From Nitrospinaceae bacterium (GTDB taxonomy: Bacteria > Nitrospinota_A > UBA7883 > JAJDBK01), in assembly GCA_029261405.1 (NCBI GenBank), contig JAJDBK010000068.1:1-64000 (forward strand): a stretch of 64,000 nucleotides of DNA, in the 5' to 3' direction. A program made the position numbers and the translations under genes. Under the pieces are notes generated by a model, which saw only the letters and a list, made by a program, of their open reading frames with translations, made no database searches and was not told the origin of the DNA. Positions 10,081-18,941 of this stretch are shown piece after piece. Position 1 is the stretch's first letter. Every line of letters begins with the position of its first letter.

Positions 10081-11268
10081 TCAGTCTCTCGTAGGTTGTA
10101 GCATTGCTATGGCTCGTTTGCCGAGGCGTGATACCAGAAATCCGTTAAGCGCCGCTTCGGTTGTTCTGGCGCTTAATGTTTTTCCGAGACTGCTACTCAT
10201 GACAGCCGCAAAATCTCCGCTCCAGTCTCCAAAAGCGCCAGCCAACGAATCGGCCGCCGAGTCTGAGACATCGGTAATCATGCCGCTCAAATAGGCGTGC
10301 ACCACACCTCTGGCAAGGATAACCGCCGTCTGGCCGATGGCTGGCCTGAAATGGTATATGGTCATCAGGTCTTTCACCATCGCCGCGCTTGAGTAGAGGA
10401 CTATCATCTGGTCAATCATCTGAATCGGGGAGATGGCCGCGCCAACACCTGTGCGCATGGCGTACTGTTTCACCCGACGTCGGGCCAGATTGTCAATAAT
10501 CGACTGGAACGATCGCCTGTATTCTACAAGCCAGCGATGAGCGTCCATCGGTAGCGAATCGTCGAGTAGCATATTTCTGGCGCTGGACAGCTCGGAAAGC
10601 TCCTCCGCCGTCAGTCCCATAGCCAGAAGCTTCCGGCCTTTTACTCCCTCCGGCTTGTAACTTTTCAGGCTAGCAAGTAGTTCGGCCTTGGCCTCGTCCA
10701 CTTTTTCGGTCGCCAGTACCTGCCACCGGCGTCTTTCAGCCAGCAGAGTCAAAGCTCCGATTGGCGTTGATGGTGACCGGTTAAAACGGCGCATCAGAAG
10801 CAGGAGTTTAAGCGCCAGTAACGCAAGTATTGCCGAGAAGAGCGCCATACCGCCGGTAGCTATTTCTTTGAACGGGGTACTCAATAAAGCGACATCCGAC
10901 GCAAATCGTGTCCCCTCGACCACCAGAAGCAAACCTAAAGATGCAGAGACTCCGGCAAGCGTCCAGGTAAAGAGAGTGCGAACCTGATCGGGTAACCGCC
11001 ACGAATCCGCAGGGGCCAACTCCCGTAACTTCTCCTCGAACCGTTCTTTTAATTCGGCATCGATCTTCTCTCGCGATTCCCTGCTCTCACTTTCGGAAAG
11101 ATCCCGGCTTAGCGCTGGTTCAAAGTCCGGGGCCCCAAGGCCTGAGTCACCGGTACGTTGTGTTGAGCCAGAAGAGAGAGGTGGAACCGAAGAATCTGAG
11201 GTATGGTTGATATCCGCTGAGAGTGGATCACCGAGGCGAGGTTTCTCTGCGTTGTTATCCTGATTCAT
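10081..11268 (-). CDS. YcjF/DUF697-family inner membrane protein
   Basis: The 395-residue protein resembles YcjF: a polar N-terminal tail rich in Ser, Asp and Glu (about residues 1-95), two membrane spans (about 105-125 and 135-160), then a cytoplasmic helical region. The C-terminal part is a DUF697-type domain with GVGAAISPIQMIDQMIVLYSS and AIGQTAVILARGVVHAYLSG. It follows the YcjX-like gene by 19 bases on the same strand. The ycjX-ycjF pairing is conserved in proteobacteria and is induced by envelope or heat stress in E. coli. It probably works as a membrane partner of the GTPase. Biochemical function is unknown. Confidence 0.85.
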   Translation of the reverse strand: MNQDNNAEKPRLGDPLSADINHTSDSSVPPLSSGSTQRTGDSGLGAPDFEPALSRDLSESESRESREKIDAELKERFEEKLRELAPADSWRLPDQVRTLFTWTLAGVSASLGLLLVVEGTRFASDVALLSTPFKEIATGGMALFSAILALLALKLLLLMRRFNRSPSTPIGALTLLAERRRWQVLATEKVDEAKAELLASLKSYKPEGVKGRKLLAMGLTAEELSELSSARNMLLDDSLPMDAHRWLVEYRRSFQSIIDNLARRRVKQYAMRTGVGAAISPIQMIDQMIVLYSSAAMVKDLMTIYHFRPAIGQTAVILARGVVHAYLSGMITDVSDSAADSLAGAFGDWSGDFAAVMSSSLGKTLSARTTEAALNGFLVSRLGKRAIAMLQPTRD

Positions 11269-11287
11269 GGCGTATCTCCCTCTCTCA

Positions 11288-12607
11288 TCAATCGGAGGTT
11301 ATGAAATCGAAGATGTCGTTTAGACCCAGATGTTTTGGTGGAATCTGGATATTGCGGGATACTTCGGGCCAGACCGGGTGGAACCTGAACGTTCCCGCCT
11401 CCCACTCCTCCGGCCATCTTTCCGGTAGCGGCACGATGGAAAATTCCTTCTCCTTACGGCCAGGGTTGTCCCGCGTCAATTTGCCTACAAGAGTTCCGCT
11501 CCCTTTTCCAGGACGTGTGGAGTGGCACGCGCTTGCTATGAACCAGTCGAATTTTACATCTGGCAACATGCTCTTTGTCTGAAACGTCATCTGTTTAAGA
11601 AGTGATTCCAGTTTCCCGTTTTTCACGTCGTCCGGGTGAACCATATCCGCCTTGACCGCCACAAACGCCACTCGATCAAGTGGTTCAGCCCAAAAGTTGA
11701 GCAGATTCAAAAGTTTTCCTCCCAGGGTGGAGTCGGGCCGTAAAGAATCGAAGAGGTCGAGTACGATCCGCCGGTTATCGTTATATCGACCCACTCCGCC
11801 GACAAGGAGCGATGGAATATCGACCAGAACGATCAACCTCCGGCACTCCCCCAACTCCCCGAAGAGAGGCAAGGCGACCTCGTTTCGGTAACGGGTAAAG
11901 GCGATTTTCATATCGGGGAACCGCCTAATCAGTCTGGCTGGCAGTGGGACAAACTCAGAAGAGGGGAGACCCGATAACCGGGTGGCGGCCAACTCCTCTA
12001 CGTCGAGGTATGGAGCAGGATTACCTGCCGTATCAAGCAGGAAAGTTGATGGTGAGATCATCGGTTTATAACCATGAACCAGTCGCGCAAGAGTCCGTTT
12101 ATACTCGGTCAGTAGCTCCGCTTCCTTCGGATTTGGCTTTTCGATCAGTTCAAAATAGGGGAGAGCGGCGTTCCGGTATTCGGCCCGGTCGCGCCAATGT
12201 TTAAGCAGATTATCGGACCATTGCAGGTAATCTTCGTTGGCGCTGATAGCCGCGTCTGCGATCCGCTCCCCCGGAAAATCGAAAAAACGGAGCCGCTGAT
12301 TAAAAATCCTCCAGTCTGACCGGGAATATTCACAAGCGTAACTTAAGCAGTCGGCGGTTTTTTCGGGCCAATTCCCCTCGTGAGCCAGCGTATCACGAAA
12401 CCGGTCGAGAGGAAATGTTTGTCCAATAGCAAGGTCCAGTTTCGTCTCGCGGAACCCTTCTATAGAGACACGATTCGCCAGAGTGAACTGCGCATGGGAA
12501 ATTTCCGACAATTGCCATAGCAACGACGTAAGGAAGACCGTCTTGCCGCCACCGGCGATACCGGTGACAGCTATTTTCGTATCGAATGGCCAGAGCCGGT
12601 CGAACAT
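11288..12607 (-). CDS. YcjX-like (DUF463) P-loop GTPase
   Basis: YcjX proteins are P-loop NTPases with a GTPase-like core, linked to stress responses. The 439-residue protein has the Walker A loop GIAGGGKT at about residues 17-24, a switch-II-like DFPGE near 124, and VAFVAVKADMVHPDD near 333 that may be the guanine-specificity region. The start ATG 12607 gives MFDRLWPFDTKIAVTG, as expected for the family. It is the first gene of a two-gene operon with the YcjF-like membrane protein. A long inverted repeat lies only 48 bases upstream of the start, so its promoter must lie in or beyond that repeat. Family call firm. Confidence 0.88.
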   Translation of the reverse strand: MFDRLWPFDTKIAVTGIAGGGKTVFLTSLLWQLSEISHAQFTLANRVSIEGFRETKLDLAIGQTFPLDRFRDTLAHEGNWPEKTADCLSYACEYSRSDWRIFNQRLRFFDFPGERIADAAISANEDYLQWSDNLLKHWRDRAEYRNAALPYFELIEKPNPKEAELLTEYKRTLARLVHGYKPMISPSTFLLDTAGNPAPYLDVEELAATRLSGLPSSEFVPLPARLIRRFPDMKIAFTRYRNEVALPLFGELGECRRLIVLVDIPSLLVGGVGRYNDNRRIVLDLFDSLRPDSTLGGKLLNLLNFWAEPLDRVAFVAVKADMVHPDDVKNGKLESLLKQMTFQTKSMLPDVKFDWFIASACHSTRPGKGSGTLVGKLTRDNPGRKEKEFSIVPLPERWPEEWEAGTFRFHPVWPEVSRNIQIPPKHLGLNDIFDFITSD

Positions 12608-12654
12608 TTACGCCTCGTCCAATGTGGTGAAATAGTCCAGTCAGGTTTTGTTGC

Positions 12655-12734
12655 GCGTGTGGGCTACACAAAACCAGTTGTTGAGCCTGAAACGCGATGT
12701 ACGCTCAACAACGAATTTTGTGTAGCCCACACGC
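12655..12734. repeat. Long imperfect palindrome (two 32-bp arms)
   Basis: The arm at 12655-12686 and the arm at 12703-12734 are reverse complements at 29 of 32 positions: 19 bp and 10 bp perfect blocks separated by a 3-base mismatch, with a 16-base loop. The outer sequence GCGTGTGGGCTACACAAAA is perfectly repeated. It lies upstream of ycjX and beside the IS remnant. It could be a terminator or insulator, a palindromic repetitive element, or the ends of a collapsed small transposon. There is no U-run on either side. Confidence 0.9.
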
Positions 12735-12766
12735 TAAGCAAAATATCTTCTGAACCAGACTACGCC

Positions 12767-12929
12767 AATGTATCAATTTAACCGACACATTGACAAGCGC
12801 CGCCTTGATATCGTAGTAATGCTGACGGCTGACACCGGGATTTCCGCACGCCTTCGTAATGTTGCCAAGCTTTTCGGCGAGTTCAACAATGTTGAGTTTA
12901 CGGTTGATGATATACTGCTGTCGAGTCAT
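12767..12929 (-). pseudogene. IS481-like transposase remnant (N-terminal fragment plus element end)
   Basis: From ATG 12929, preceded by AAGGAG, a frame begins MTRQQYIINRKLNIVEL and continues through a helix-turn-helix (NITKACGNPGVSRQHYYDIKAAL). This closely resembles the N-terminus of IS481-family transposases. After about 45 residues the similarity stops and the reading runs into the 34-bp element at 12767-12800, which is also found at 9042-9075. The catalytic DDE domain is absent. The copy therefore looks internally deleted, with start and one terminal sequence kept. The frame stays open to 12705, but the tail is probably meaningless. Non-functional as a transposase; the HTH fragment might still be translated. 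Confidence 0.7.
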
Positions 12930-13148
12930 GGGCTCTCTCCTTGAGTTAAAGTAATTGTGCAAAATCATTTTAACCGGGAGACCATGACTCATCTACACAT
13001 AAAACAAGTCACGTTCTGGCAACGCTTTTTGTGACTAGGCCAGATACCCTTTCCGTAGTTCAAAACACATACTTTCATCCAGGGTTTGTCAGACGTTGAA
13101 AGATTTATACGATTTGTTGCCTCAACAAGACAGAACCTTCCCGATATT
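12930..13148. other. Non-coding gap between IS remnant and Res gene
   Basis: I see no coding sequence, tRNA or convincing terminator in this stretch. It follows the 3' end of the Res gene (minus strand) and contains the ribosome binding site of the transposase fragment at its lower end. Short minus-strand readings here have no recognisable similarity. Confidence 0.5.
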
Positions 13149-16139
13149 TTACCCATTTTTCAGCATGTCATCGACACTGGTGGCTTTGATGTACCTGGCC
13201 GGGTTGTCGCCTTCGGCCAGCACGGCGAAGTGTTTTTCACCGCATTTGATCTTGGCCCCTTCCTTGTGCCGCAGATCATCCAACCAGACGCTACCCTTGG
13301 TCTCGACAACGAAATAGAGCTTTTCCTGCCCGTCAATTTCCACCAGCACCGCCCAGTCAGGGTTATATGTGCCAAGGGGTGTAGGTACTTTGAACCAGCC
13401 GGGTAGTTTAGCGTAAACCTTGACCGCCTCGTTTCGTTCCAAATCTTCGGCAAAGCGCTTTTCAACACCGGCGGAGTCGTAAATGACACGCTCAAAAACG
13501 GACTTTGAAGTTTCCAATGTATTCTTAAGGTAGCCGGTCAGCTCTTCCTTCTGAAAAAGCTCCTGGGCGTAGTAGTGATCGTCACCGACACGTTGATATC
13601 GAATACCATCAACAAGCGCGAGGCGTTTGGTCCTGTTGATCGCCTCCGTTGCCAGTTCGATGAATTCCTGCGGGTTCTTCTTGAAGTCGTTCAAGCGATG
13701 GCAACCGGTGAGAATTTCGACCAGGCTCCGCCGCTTCAGGCTCGTCTTGTCCTGCAAATCCGTTAGCAAATCCGGTAGCTCGATATCGGTTTCGTTGATC
13801 GATGTAAATCCCGACGTAGCGGTTTCTTTAGCCTCCACCCCACCCTTTCCAATAGCAATATCCGCCATACGGAATTGTGCTCGGGTTTTGGTTATTGGTG
13901 GACCATCTTGAATGGCTTTCGCACAATCCTCGATCAGCTTTCCATTGTCGAATTCGACCCGATAGGTCGTCTTGTGCTTGATGCGATCACATAGAGCCTT
14001 GAACTCTTCACTCTCCAACACCGCTTCGCGTGTGCGGACGGGAACTCGCTCATCCGCATTCTTGATATCGAGCTTCCCGGCAAGTTTGCGCAGAATGCTT
14101 TTGATCCCCGCTTCATGCTCTTTAAATTCCTCTGGTAGCTTAAGGGCATCTTCCTTCAGCGCAGTACGCAGGCTGTCCTGGACCTTCCCCCGATTGTCGA
14201 GGAAGTCATTTACCTTCAGAAAGTCCCAAACCTTCTCGGAATTCTCCACCCCAAGGGGTTGCGTTGTACCATCTTCGACAGTCACGGGAAGTGTGGCGAA
14301 CTGGTGTGGCTCTACGATTCCGAACCGGATGCCGGTATCCTGCTCGATTTCCTTCTGGAGGTTATCTGCAAATTGCTCATAGCTCTCGGTTGCGATGACA
14401 GTAAGCGTATTAATGTCAAAACCACGGAGCCGAAGTCCTTCCTGATTGACGCATAACCGAAGGCCGCGCCCAATGGTTTGCCGTCGTTCGCGCTCCGATC
14501 CCATATCTCTAAGCGCGCATATCTGGAAGACGTTCGGATTATCCCACCCTTCTTTCAGGGCCGAGTGGGAGAATATGAACTTGAGTTTGGATTCAAAGCT
14601 GAGTAGCTTTTCCTTCTCTTTCATAATCAGGTTATAGGCGCGTTCAGCATTGTCGCGGTTTGACTGGTTATTCTCCGCTGTTTCCGTCCACCCGCCTTTT
14701 TTGTCGATTGAGAAGTAGCCATTGTGAACATCACTGGCGTCGGTTTCGAGATCTATCTTTTCAAACAGCGTGTGGTAGTCGGGGTGTTTTGCCAGCTTGC
14801 GGTATTCCTCTTCAAACATCAGGGCGTATTTCCCCTTCACCGCGTTTCCGTCTTCATCGTAGCTTCGGTAATATTCCACGCTATCTATGAAGAACAGGCT
14901 AAGCGCTTTCACTTCCCGTTTCTGTGCCGCAAAGCGTATTTCCTTGTCCAGGTGCTCCTTGATCGTGCGACGGATCATCAGTCTCTTAAGTTTATCGGGA
15001 TTGACACCGCCAACCTCCCCGCCAGGTTGCATGGTCTGTTCACCGCCAGGCATACTGATTTCCATCGACTGATTACCGGCTCCGCAAGTGATTGTCCCGA
15101 TACGGAAATTCTCATAGATGGCTCGGCCAGTTTCCTGCTCAAGATCGTCTCCATCCTCGACGGTCACTACGTCTCGCCGGATGTTCTTTCCCCGCCTGAC
15201 ATCCAGCTCCACCTTGGCTGTGATCGAGCCACGCTTGTTGTGGGTTGAGAGTAGCTTTACATATGCTTTGTTGTGCCCACCTTCCACTTCCAGGGCGGCC
15301 ACTTCTATCTGCTTAACCAGCTCGCGATCATATGCGTCCACGGCGTCAAGCCGATAGAGCATATGGTGTTTATCTGCATGGGTTGCCGAATAGCGTAACG
15401 TGCAGAGCGGGTTCATGGCTTCGAGAGCTTTTTTCCCTTGCCCTTTCATGCCGCCATCCACACTTTGCGGTTCGTCAACAATGATGATCGGATTCGTCGC
15501 CCGGACCAGGTCAATCGGCTTTTCGCCACCGGTCTTCTCGCTATCCTTGTAAAGGTTGTTCACGTCCTTTTTATTGATCGCGCCCACGGTCACAACCATG
15601 ATCTGGATATTCGGGCTGGTGGCAAAGTTGCGCACCTGCCCAAGCTTGCCAGAGTCGTAGAGGAAATATTCGTAGCCCTTGGCTATCGGGTAGAGGTTTT
15701 CAAAATGCTCCCTCGTGATCTGGAGCGTCTTGTAGGTTCCCTCCTTGATGGCGACAGAAGGCACGACAATAACGAATTTGGTAAAGCCGTATCGCTTGTT
15801 CAGCTCAAATATGGTGCGCAGATAAACATAGGTCTTGCCGGTTCCGGTTTCCATTTCAACGGTAAAGTCGCCATTGGCAAGCGAGTCCGATGGGCGCAAT
15901 CCGTTGCGAAGTTGAATGCCGTGCAAATTCTCCAGAATTTCATCATCCAGGAGTTGAAGACGGTTGCCAATACCTAGCTCATTTCCATGTGAATGATAAT
16001 AAGAACCTTTTCGACCCGCATCTGTTTCGGAAACTACGGTAAATTCCGTGCGGCAAATATCCTGCCCGCTAAACAGGTCGGCGACGGCCTCTATGGCCGC
16101 ATGCTGATATTCCAGATTGTCTTCAAAGTGGAGTTTCAT
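13149..16139 (-). CDS. Type III restriction-type endonuclease/helicase subunit (Res)
   Basis: The 996-residue protein is a Res-type subunit: an SF2 helicase motor fused to a nuclease. Walker A is METGTGKT (residues 96-103), motif II is VDEPQS, and motif VI is RRQTIGRGLRL. A C-terminal PD-(D/E)xK nuclease site is visible as P927-D928 ... E946-T947-K948 (NPDWAVLV, VVETKG). In type III systems Res needs Mod for recognition and cuts about 25-27 bp from unmethylated sites after ATP-driven travel along DNA. Its ATG overlaps the stop of the DinD gene by 4 bases, so it is the last gene of the operon. All motifs are intact, so it should be active. Confidence 0.92.
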   Translation of the reverse strand: MKLHFEDNLEYQHAAIEAVADLFSGQDICRTEFTVVSETDAGRKGSYYHSHGNELGIGNRLQLLDDEILENLHGIQLRNGLRPSDSLANGDFTVEMETGTGKTYVYLRTIFELNKRYGFTKFVIVVPSVAIKEGTYKTLQITREHFENLYPIAKGYEYFLYDSGKLGQVRNFATSPNIQIMVVTVGAINKKDVNNLYKDSEKTGGEKPIDLVRATNPIIIVDEPQSVDGGMKGQGKKALEAMNPLCTLRYSATHADKHHMLYRLDAVDAYDRELVKQIEVAALEVEGGHNKAYVKLLSTHNKRGSITAKVELDVRRGKNIRRDVVTVEDGDDLEQETGRAIYENFRIGTITCGAGNQSMEISMPGGEQTMQPGGEVGGVNPDKLKRLMIRRTIKEHLDKEIRFAAQKREVKALSLFFIDSVEYYRSYDEDGNAVKGKYALMFEEEYRKLAKHPDYHTLFEKIDLETDASDVHNGYFSIDKKGGWTETAENNQSNRDNAERAYNLIMKEKEKLLSFESKLKFIFSHSALKEGWDNPNVFQICALRDMGSERERRQTIGRGLRLCVNQEGLRLRGFDINTLTVIATESYEQFADNLQKEIEQDTGIRFGIVEPHQFATLPVTVEDGTTQPLGVENSEKVWDFLKVNDFLDNRGKVQDSLRTALKEDALKLPEEFKEHEAGIKSILRKLAGKLDIKNADERVPVRTREAVLESEEFKALCDRIKHKTTYRVEFDNGKLIEDCAKAIQDGPPITKTRAQFRMADIAIGKGGVEAKETATSGFTSINETDIELPDLLTDLQDKTSLKRRSLVEILTGCHRLNDFKKNPQEFIELATEAINRTKRLALVDGIRYQRVGDDHYYAQELFQKEELTGYLKNTLETSKSVFERVIYDSAGVEKRFAEDLERNEAVKVYAKLPGWFKVPTPLGTYNPDWAVLVEIDGQEKLYFVVETKGSVWLDDLRHKEGAKIKCGEKHFAVLAEGDNPARYIKATSVDDMLKNG

Positions 16140-17008
16140 TTCGATTCCTGATTACCCTTTCCTTCAGGGAAAACTCCTGACTTTTTAGCTATTTTCTTTT
16201 CTTCCGATTTCACACGTCGTTCAAGCTTTTTGATATCTTCCGCCGGAGGGAGTTTTTCAGGTTTGATTCCACGCTCACCAAGCATCTGCCGGACACTCTT
16301 GTTATTCTGGATATGCTCGCCTGTTATGTCAGGTTCACCTTGCAAGTCTTCCTGCTGAACATTGTGGTTCGTAATTTCCGTGGCCAGATTCTTTGCCGCA
16401 ATGGTTAATGTAGGGAGAAAGTCCGCCAATGGCCGTGTTTGGGTAATACCATATTTTGTTTTCATCGCTTTTGTTGTGCTTCCACCGAACAAGGCGGCAT
16501 CACCTTTTGAACGAATCCTGCCAAAACCAGCATCATCCACACCACGTTCATATATATTTTGCGAAAGAGCCTTTTCAGATTCCTTGAGTCGGTCGCGGGT
16601 TTCCATACGGGCGATCAACTGCATACGATCTTCCAGAAGCTCCTGCTTGCGGGTTTGCAGGGCAAAATAGCTTTGGGCAAACGCTATCGGTTCTTTGCGG
16701 GGGTCACCGTTTTGAGCAATAAGATAACAGGCGTAACGGGTGAGCATAAAATCTTCGATAGGCCGCTCCGCTCCACTTCCCAAAGATACCATTTTCGTGA
16801 CGCCACGAAAATGGTCGTCTGGTTCATAACCTGTTGTTTTACAAGATGATATTGCGCGATTTATGGCGGTGAGGAAATTCTCCCACCGGGCATATCCCAA
16901 CGGTTCCTGCAAGTCCCTGGCAAACCAGAACTCTACATTATCTTCCGGCATGTTCTGAGCCAGAGAATCAAACCGATTTTGCATTTTTTCGATCGTATTT
17001 TTATCCAT
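16136..17008 (-). CDS. dinD: DinD-like DNA-damage-inducible protein
   Basis: The 290-residue protein resembles E. coli DinD: the BRO-N-like start (EFWFARDLQEPLGYARWENFLTAI), a central GVDDAGFGRIRSKGDAALFGG block, and the C-terminal half with PLADFLPTLTIAAKNLATEITNHN. DinD inhibits RecA filament activity in E. coli, and relatives are often embedded in restriction-modification operons. Its role there is not established. ATG 17008 has an AAAGGAA site 6-7 bases upstream. It sits between Mod (51-base gap with a perfect hairpin) and Res (4-base overlap). I see no LexA-type box directly upstream, so damage induction as in E. coli is not supported here. Confidence 0.87.
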   Translation of the reverse strand: MDKNTIEKMQNRFDSLAQNMPEDNVEFWFARDLQEPLGYARWENFLTAINRAISSCKTTGYEPDDHFRGVTKMVSLGSGAERPIEDFMLTRYACYLIAQNGDPRKEPIAFAQSYFALQTRKQELLEDRMQLIARMETRDRLKESEKALSQNIYERGVDDAGFGRIRSKGDAALFGGSTTKAMKTKYGITQTRPLADFLPTLTIAAKNLATEITNHNVQQEDLQGEPDITGEHIQNNKSVRQMLGERGIKPEKLPPAEDIKKLERRVKSEEKKIAKKSGVFPEGKGNQESK

Positions 17009-17023
17009 GATTCATTTCCTTTG

Positions 17024-17053
17024 GATCAATTTCCCAACGCCGGGAAATTGATC
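17024..17053 (-). promoter_or_regulatory. Perfect 12-bp hairpin in the mod-dinD gap
   Basis: GATCAATTTCCC (17024-17035) pairs perfectly with GGGAAATTGATC (17042-17053) across a six-base loop. It sits between the mod stop codon and the dinD ribosome binding site, without a U-run on the minus strand. It could slow ribosomes, protect an mRNA end after processing, or serve as a protein-binding palindrome that lowers expression of dinD and res relative to mod. Confidence 0.65.
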
Positions 17054-17059
17054 GTCTGT

Positions 17060-18931
17060 TTACAGACTACGCACATGAGCGATGCCGTTCTGTTCAAGAA
17101 TGGCTGTCATGTTGGTTTTTGCTATGTCATCGGCGAATGCGCTGTCCCGGAAGACCACCTGTGTATCACTTTCCGGTTTCAGCTCTTCATGCCAAGCGAC
17201 GATGCCCTGGGCAAGGCTTTCCACTTCGTCTCGACTGATGGAGGTATCGAGGCAAGCGAACAACACTCCATAACCGATGCTATAAACAGACTTGTCGGAT
17301 ATTTCCTTTTGCTCGATGGGTACAGTCAGATCAACGCCACGTTTCAGGAGCAATTCATAGAGAACGTCCTCTTCGCTCCGCCCTTCCACAAGATGATTCG
17401 CATGATCCAACAGCGTTTGCTCCAGATCATTCCTGTCCGGATTCCACGTTTGGATGTTGCTACTATCCAGCTTGAATACTTTGAATCCAAGATCACCCTG
17501 GTATAACGGAGTTTCTTCCTTGATTTTGGCGGCGGCGCGACGGATGCGTTCCTTGCCGATATCTGCAATGGTTTTAAAACCTGCCTTGAATGCTTCCGAT
17601 TTCTCGTCGCATGGTTCAGGAAGTTGAACCATTATAAAACTACTGTTGCTATTATTTTCTTTATTTAGTTCATAGGTAGCTTGGGCTGTAGTGCTTGAGC
17701 CTGCAAAGAAATCAAGAATCACATCTTCCTCCTGCAAGCCGCAAGTAAGCAGCTTTTTCATTAATTTTACAGGCTTGGGGAACTCGCTTACATCAGTACC
17801 GAATAAATGTTTTATTTCTTTTGCAGAGTCTTGCGAGAAACCTCCATCATTAATAATGGTTGGAAGAGTTGAGCCTTGACGGACTTCACTTGCATACCGC
17901 TTAAGATAGGGAGTGCCAGACTTTTCTCTAAACCCAATTCTTCCTTCAGATCGTAGCTGATCGACCTTTTCTTTATTATAGAGCCAACATTTATTTGTTG
18001 GAGGGTAGTATTCTTTGTTGTTATTTGGATTAACAATCGCGAAAACACAACTCTCAACCAATCTACCTCCTTTCCCATTTGCTGATAGGTCAGACGCCAC
18101 CCATGAACCTTTAGGATCACTATCAGGATTTTTATATCTTGCTAATACTCTTTCGCTCTTAGGCTGTAGCGAAATATTCAACCTATCAATATTTTTTGCG
18201 TAAGATAGAACATATTCATGATTCCTGCCAATTACTCTATCGTTTGGGGCCGTGGCACGCCTTTTCCACACAAGTGTTTCTATGAAGTTTTCCTCTCCGT
18301 AAATTTCGTCACATAAGTTGCGTAAACTGTTCACTTCATAATCATCAATTGAAATAAAGATAGCACCCTCATCTCTTATTAGATTCCTTGCCAGTTTCAA
18401 CCTCGGATACATCATGTTCAGCCAGTTAGTGTGGTATCTGCCTGAGCTGTCCGTATTGGAGCTGATCTTGAATCCTTCTTCATCTTTCTGGCCGGTGTAT
18501 TTCAAATAAGTATCAAGATTGTCCTGAAACTTGTCTGGATAGATGAACTCTTTCCCCGTGTTGTAGGGCGGGTCGATATAGATCATCTTGACCTTGTTGG
18601 CATAGCTTTTCTGCAAGAGTTTTAAAACTTCCAGATTGTCCCCTTCGATAAAGAGGTTCTGCGTGGTATCCCAATCAACGCTTTCTTCCTTGCATGGCCG
18701 GAGCGTGCCAAGAGAAGGGGTCAACGCTATCTGACGAGCCTTCTTCTTGCCATGCCAGTTGAGACCATACTTCTCCTCGCCTTCGGCCACTTCATCACCC
18801 AATAGCTGGCGGAGCGTTTCAAAGTTCACCCCGTCTTCTGTGAAAGCTTCCGGAAAAATGGCCTTTAAGGCCTCCAGATTTTCTTTCACCATATCGAGGC
18901 TTTTGCCATCCTGCTTTGTCATTTTTTCCAT
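17060..18931 (-). CDS. Type III-like DNA adenine methyltransferase (Mod)
   Basis: The 623-residue protein is a beta-class N6-adenine methyltransferase: motif IV DPPYNTG (residues 120-126) precedes the AdoMet motif I region (DVILDFFAGSSTT). An N-terminal Mod-type leader includes LFIEGDNLEVLKLLQKSY. It should methylate the host's recognition sites and supply specificity to Res. The chosen ATG 18931 has GAGGGA about 7 bases upstream and follows the DUF4391 stop by 10 bases; the longer frame would overlap that gene. The middle of the gene (about 17640-18420) is strikingly AT-rich compared with both ends, which marks the probable target-recognition domain as recently exchanged. Function firm; target unknown. 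Confidence 0.93.
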   Translation of the reverse strand: MEKMTKQDGKSLDMVKENLEALKAIFPEAFTEDGVNFETLRQLLGDEVAEGEEKYGLNWHGKKKARQIALTPSLGTLRPCKEESVDWDTTQNLFIEGDNLEVLKLLQKSYANKVKMIYIDPPYNTGKEFIYPDKFQDNLDTYLKYTGQKDEEGFKISSNTDSSGRYHTNWLNMMYPRLKLARNLIRDEGAIFISIDDYEVNSLRNLCDEIYGEENFIETLVWKRRATAPNDRVIGRNHEYVLSYAKNIDRLNISLQPKSERVLARYKNPDSDPKGSWVASDLSANGKGGRLVESCVFAIVNPNNNKEYYPPTNKCWLYNKEKVDQLRSEGRIGFREKSGTPYLKRYASEVRQGSTLPTIINDGGFSQDSAKEIKHLFGTDVSEFPKPVKLMKKLLTCGLQEEDVILDFFAGSSTTAQATYELNKENNSNSSFIMVQLPEPCDEKSEAFKAGFKTIADIGKERIRRAAAKIKEETPLYQGDLGFKVFKLDSSNIQTWNPDRNDLEQTLLDHANHLVEGRSEEDVLYELLLKRGVDLTVPIEQKEISDKSVYSIGYGVLFACLDTSISRDEVESLAQGIVAWHEELKPESDTQVVFRDSAFADDIAKTNMTAILEQNGIAHVRSL

Positions 18932-18941
18932 ACCTGTTCCC

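Noticed and set aside
11522-11536. TGGCACG...TTGC string inside the ycjX-like gene
   Set aside because: Spacing is one base short, and it is on the opposite strand inside a conserved coding region.
12608-13148. attL-like copy of the tRNA-Arg 3' end at the far side of the defence operon
   Set aside because: No direct repeat of the tRNA end and no integrase gene can be found.
17009-17067. LexA-type box controlling dinD (GTCTG-TTTA-CAGAC near 17054)
   Set aside because: The half-sites are too close together for a CTGT-N8-ACAG box, and the sequence overlaps the mod stop codon.
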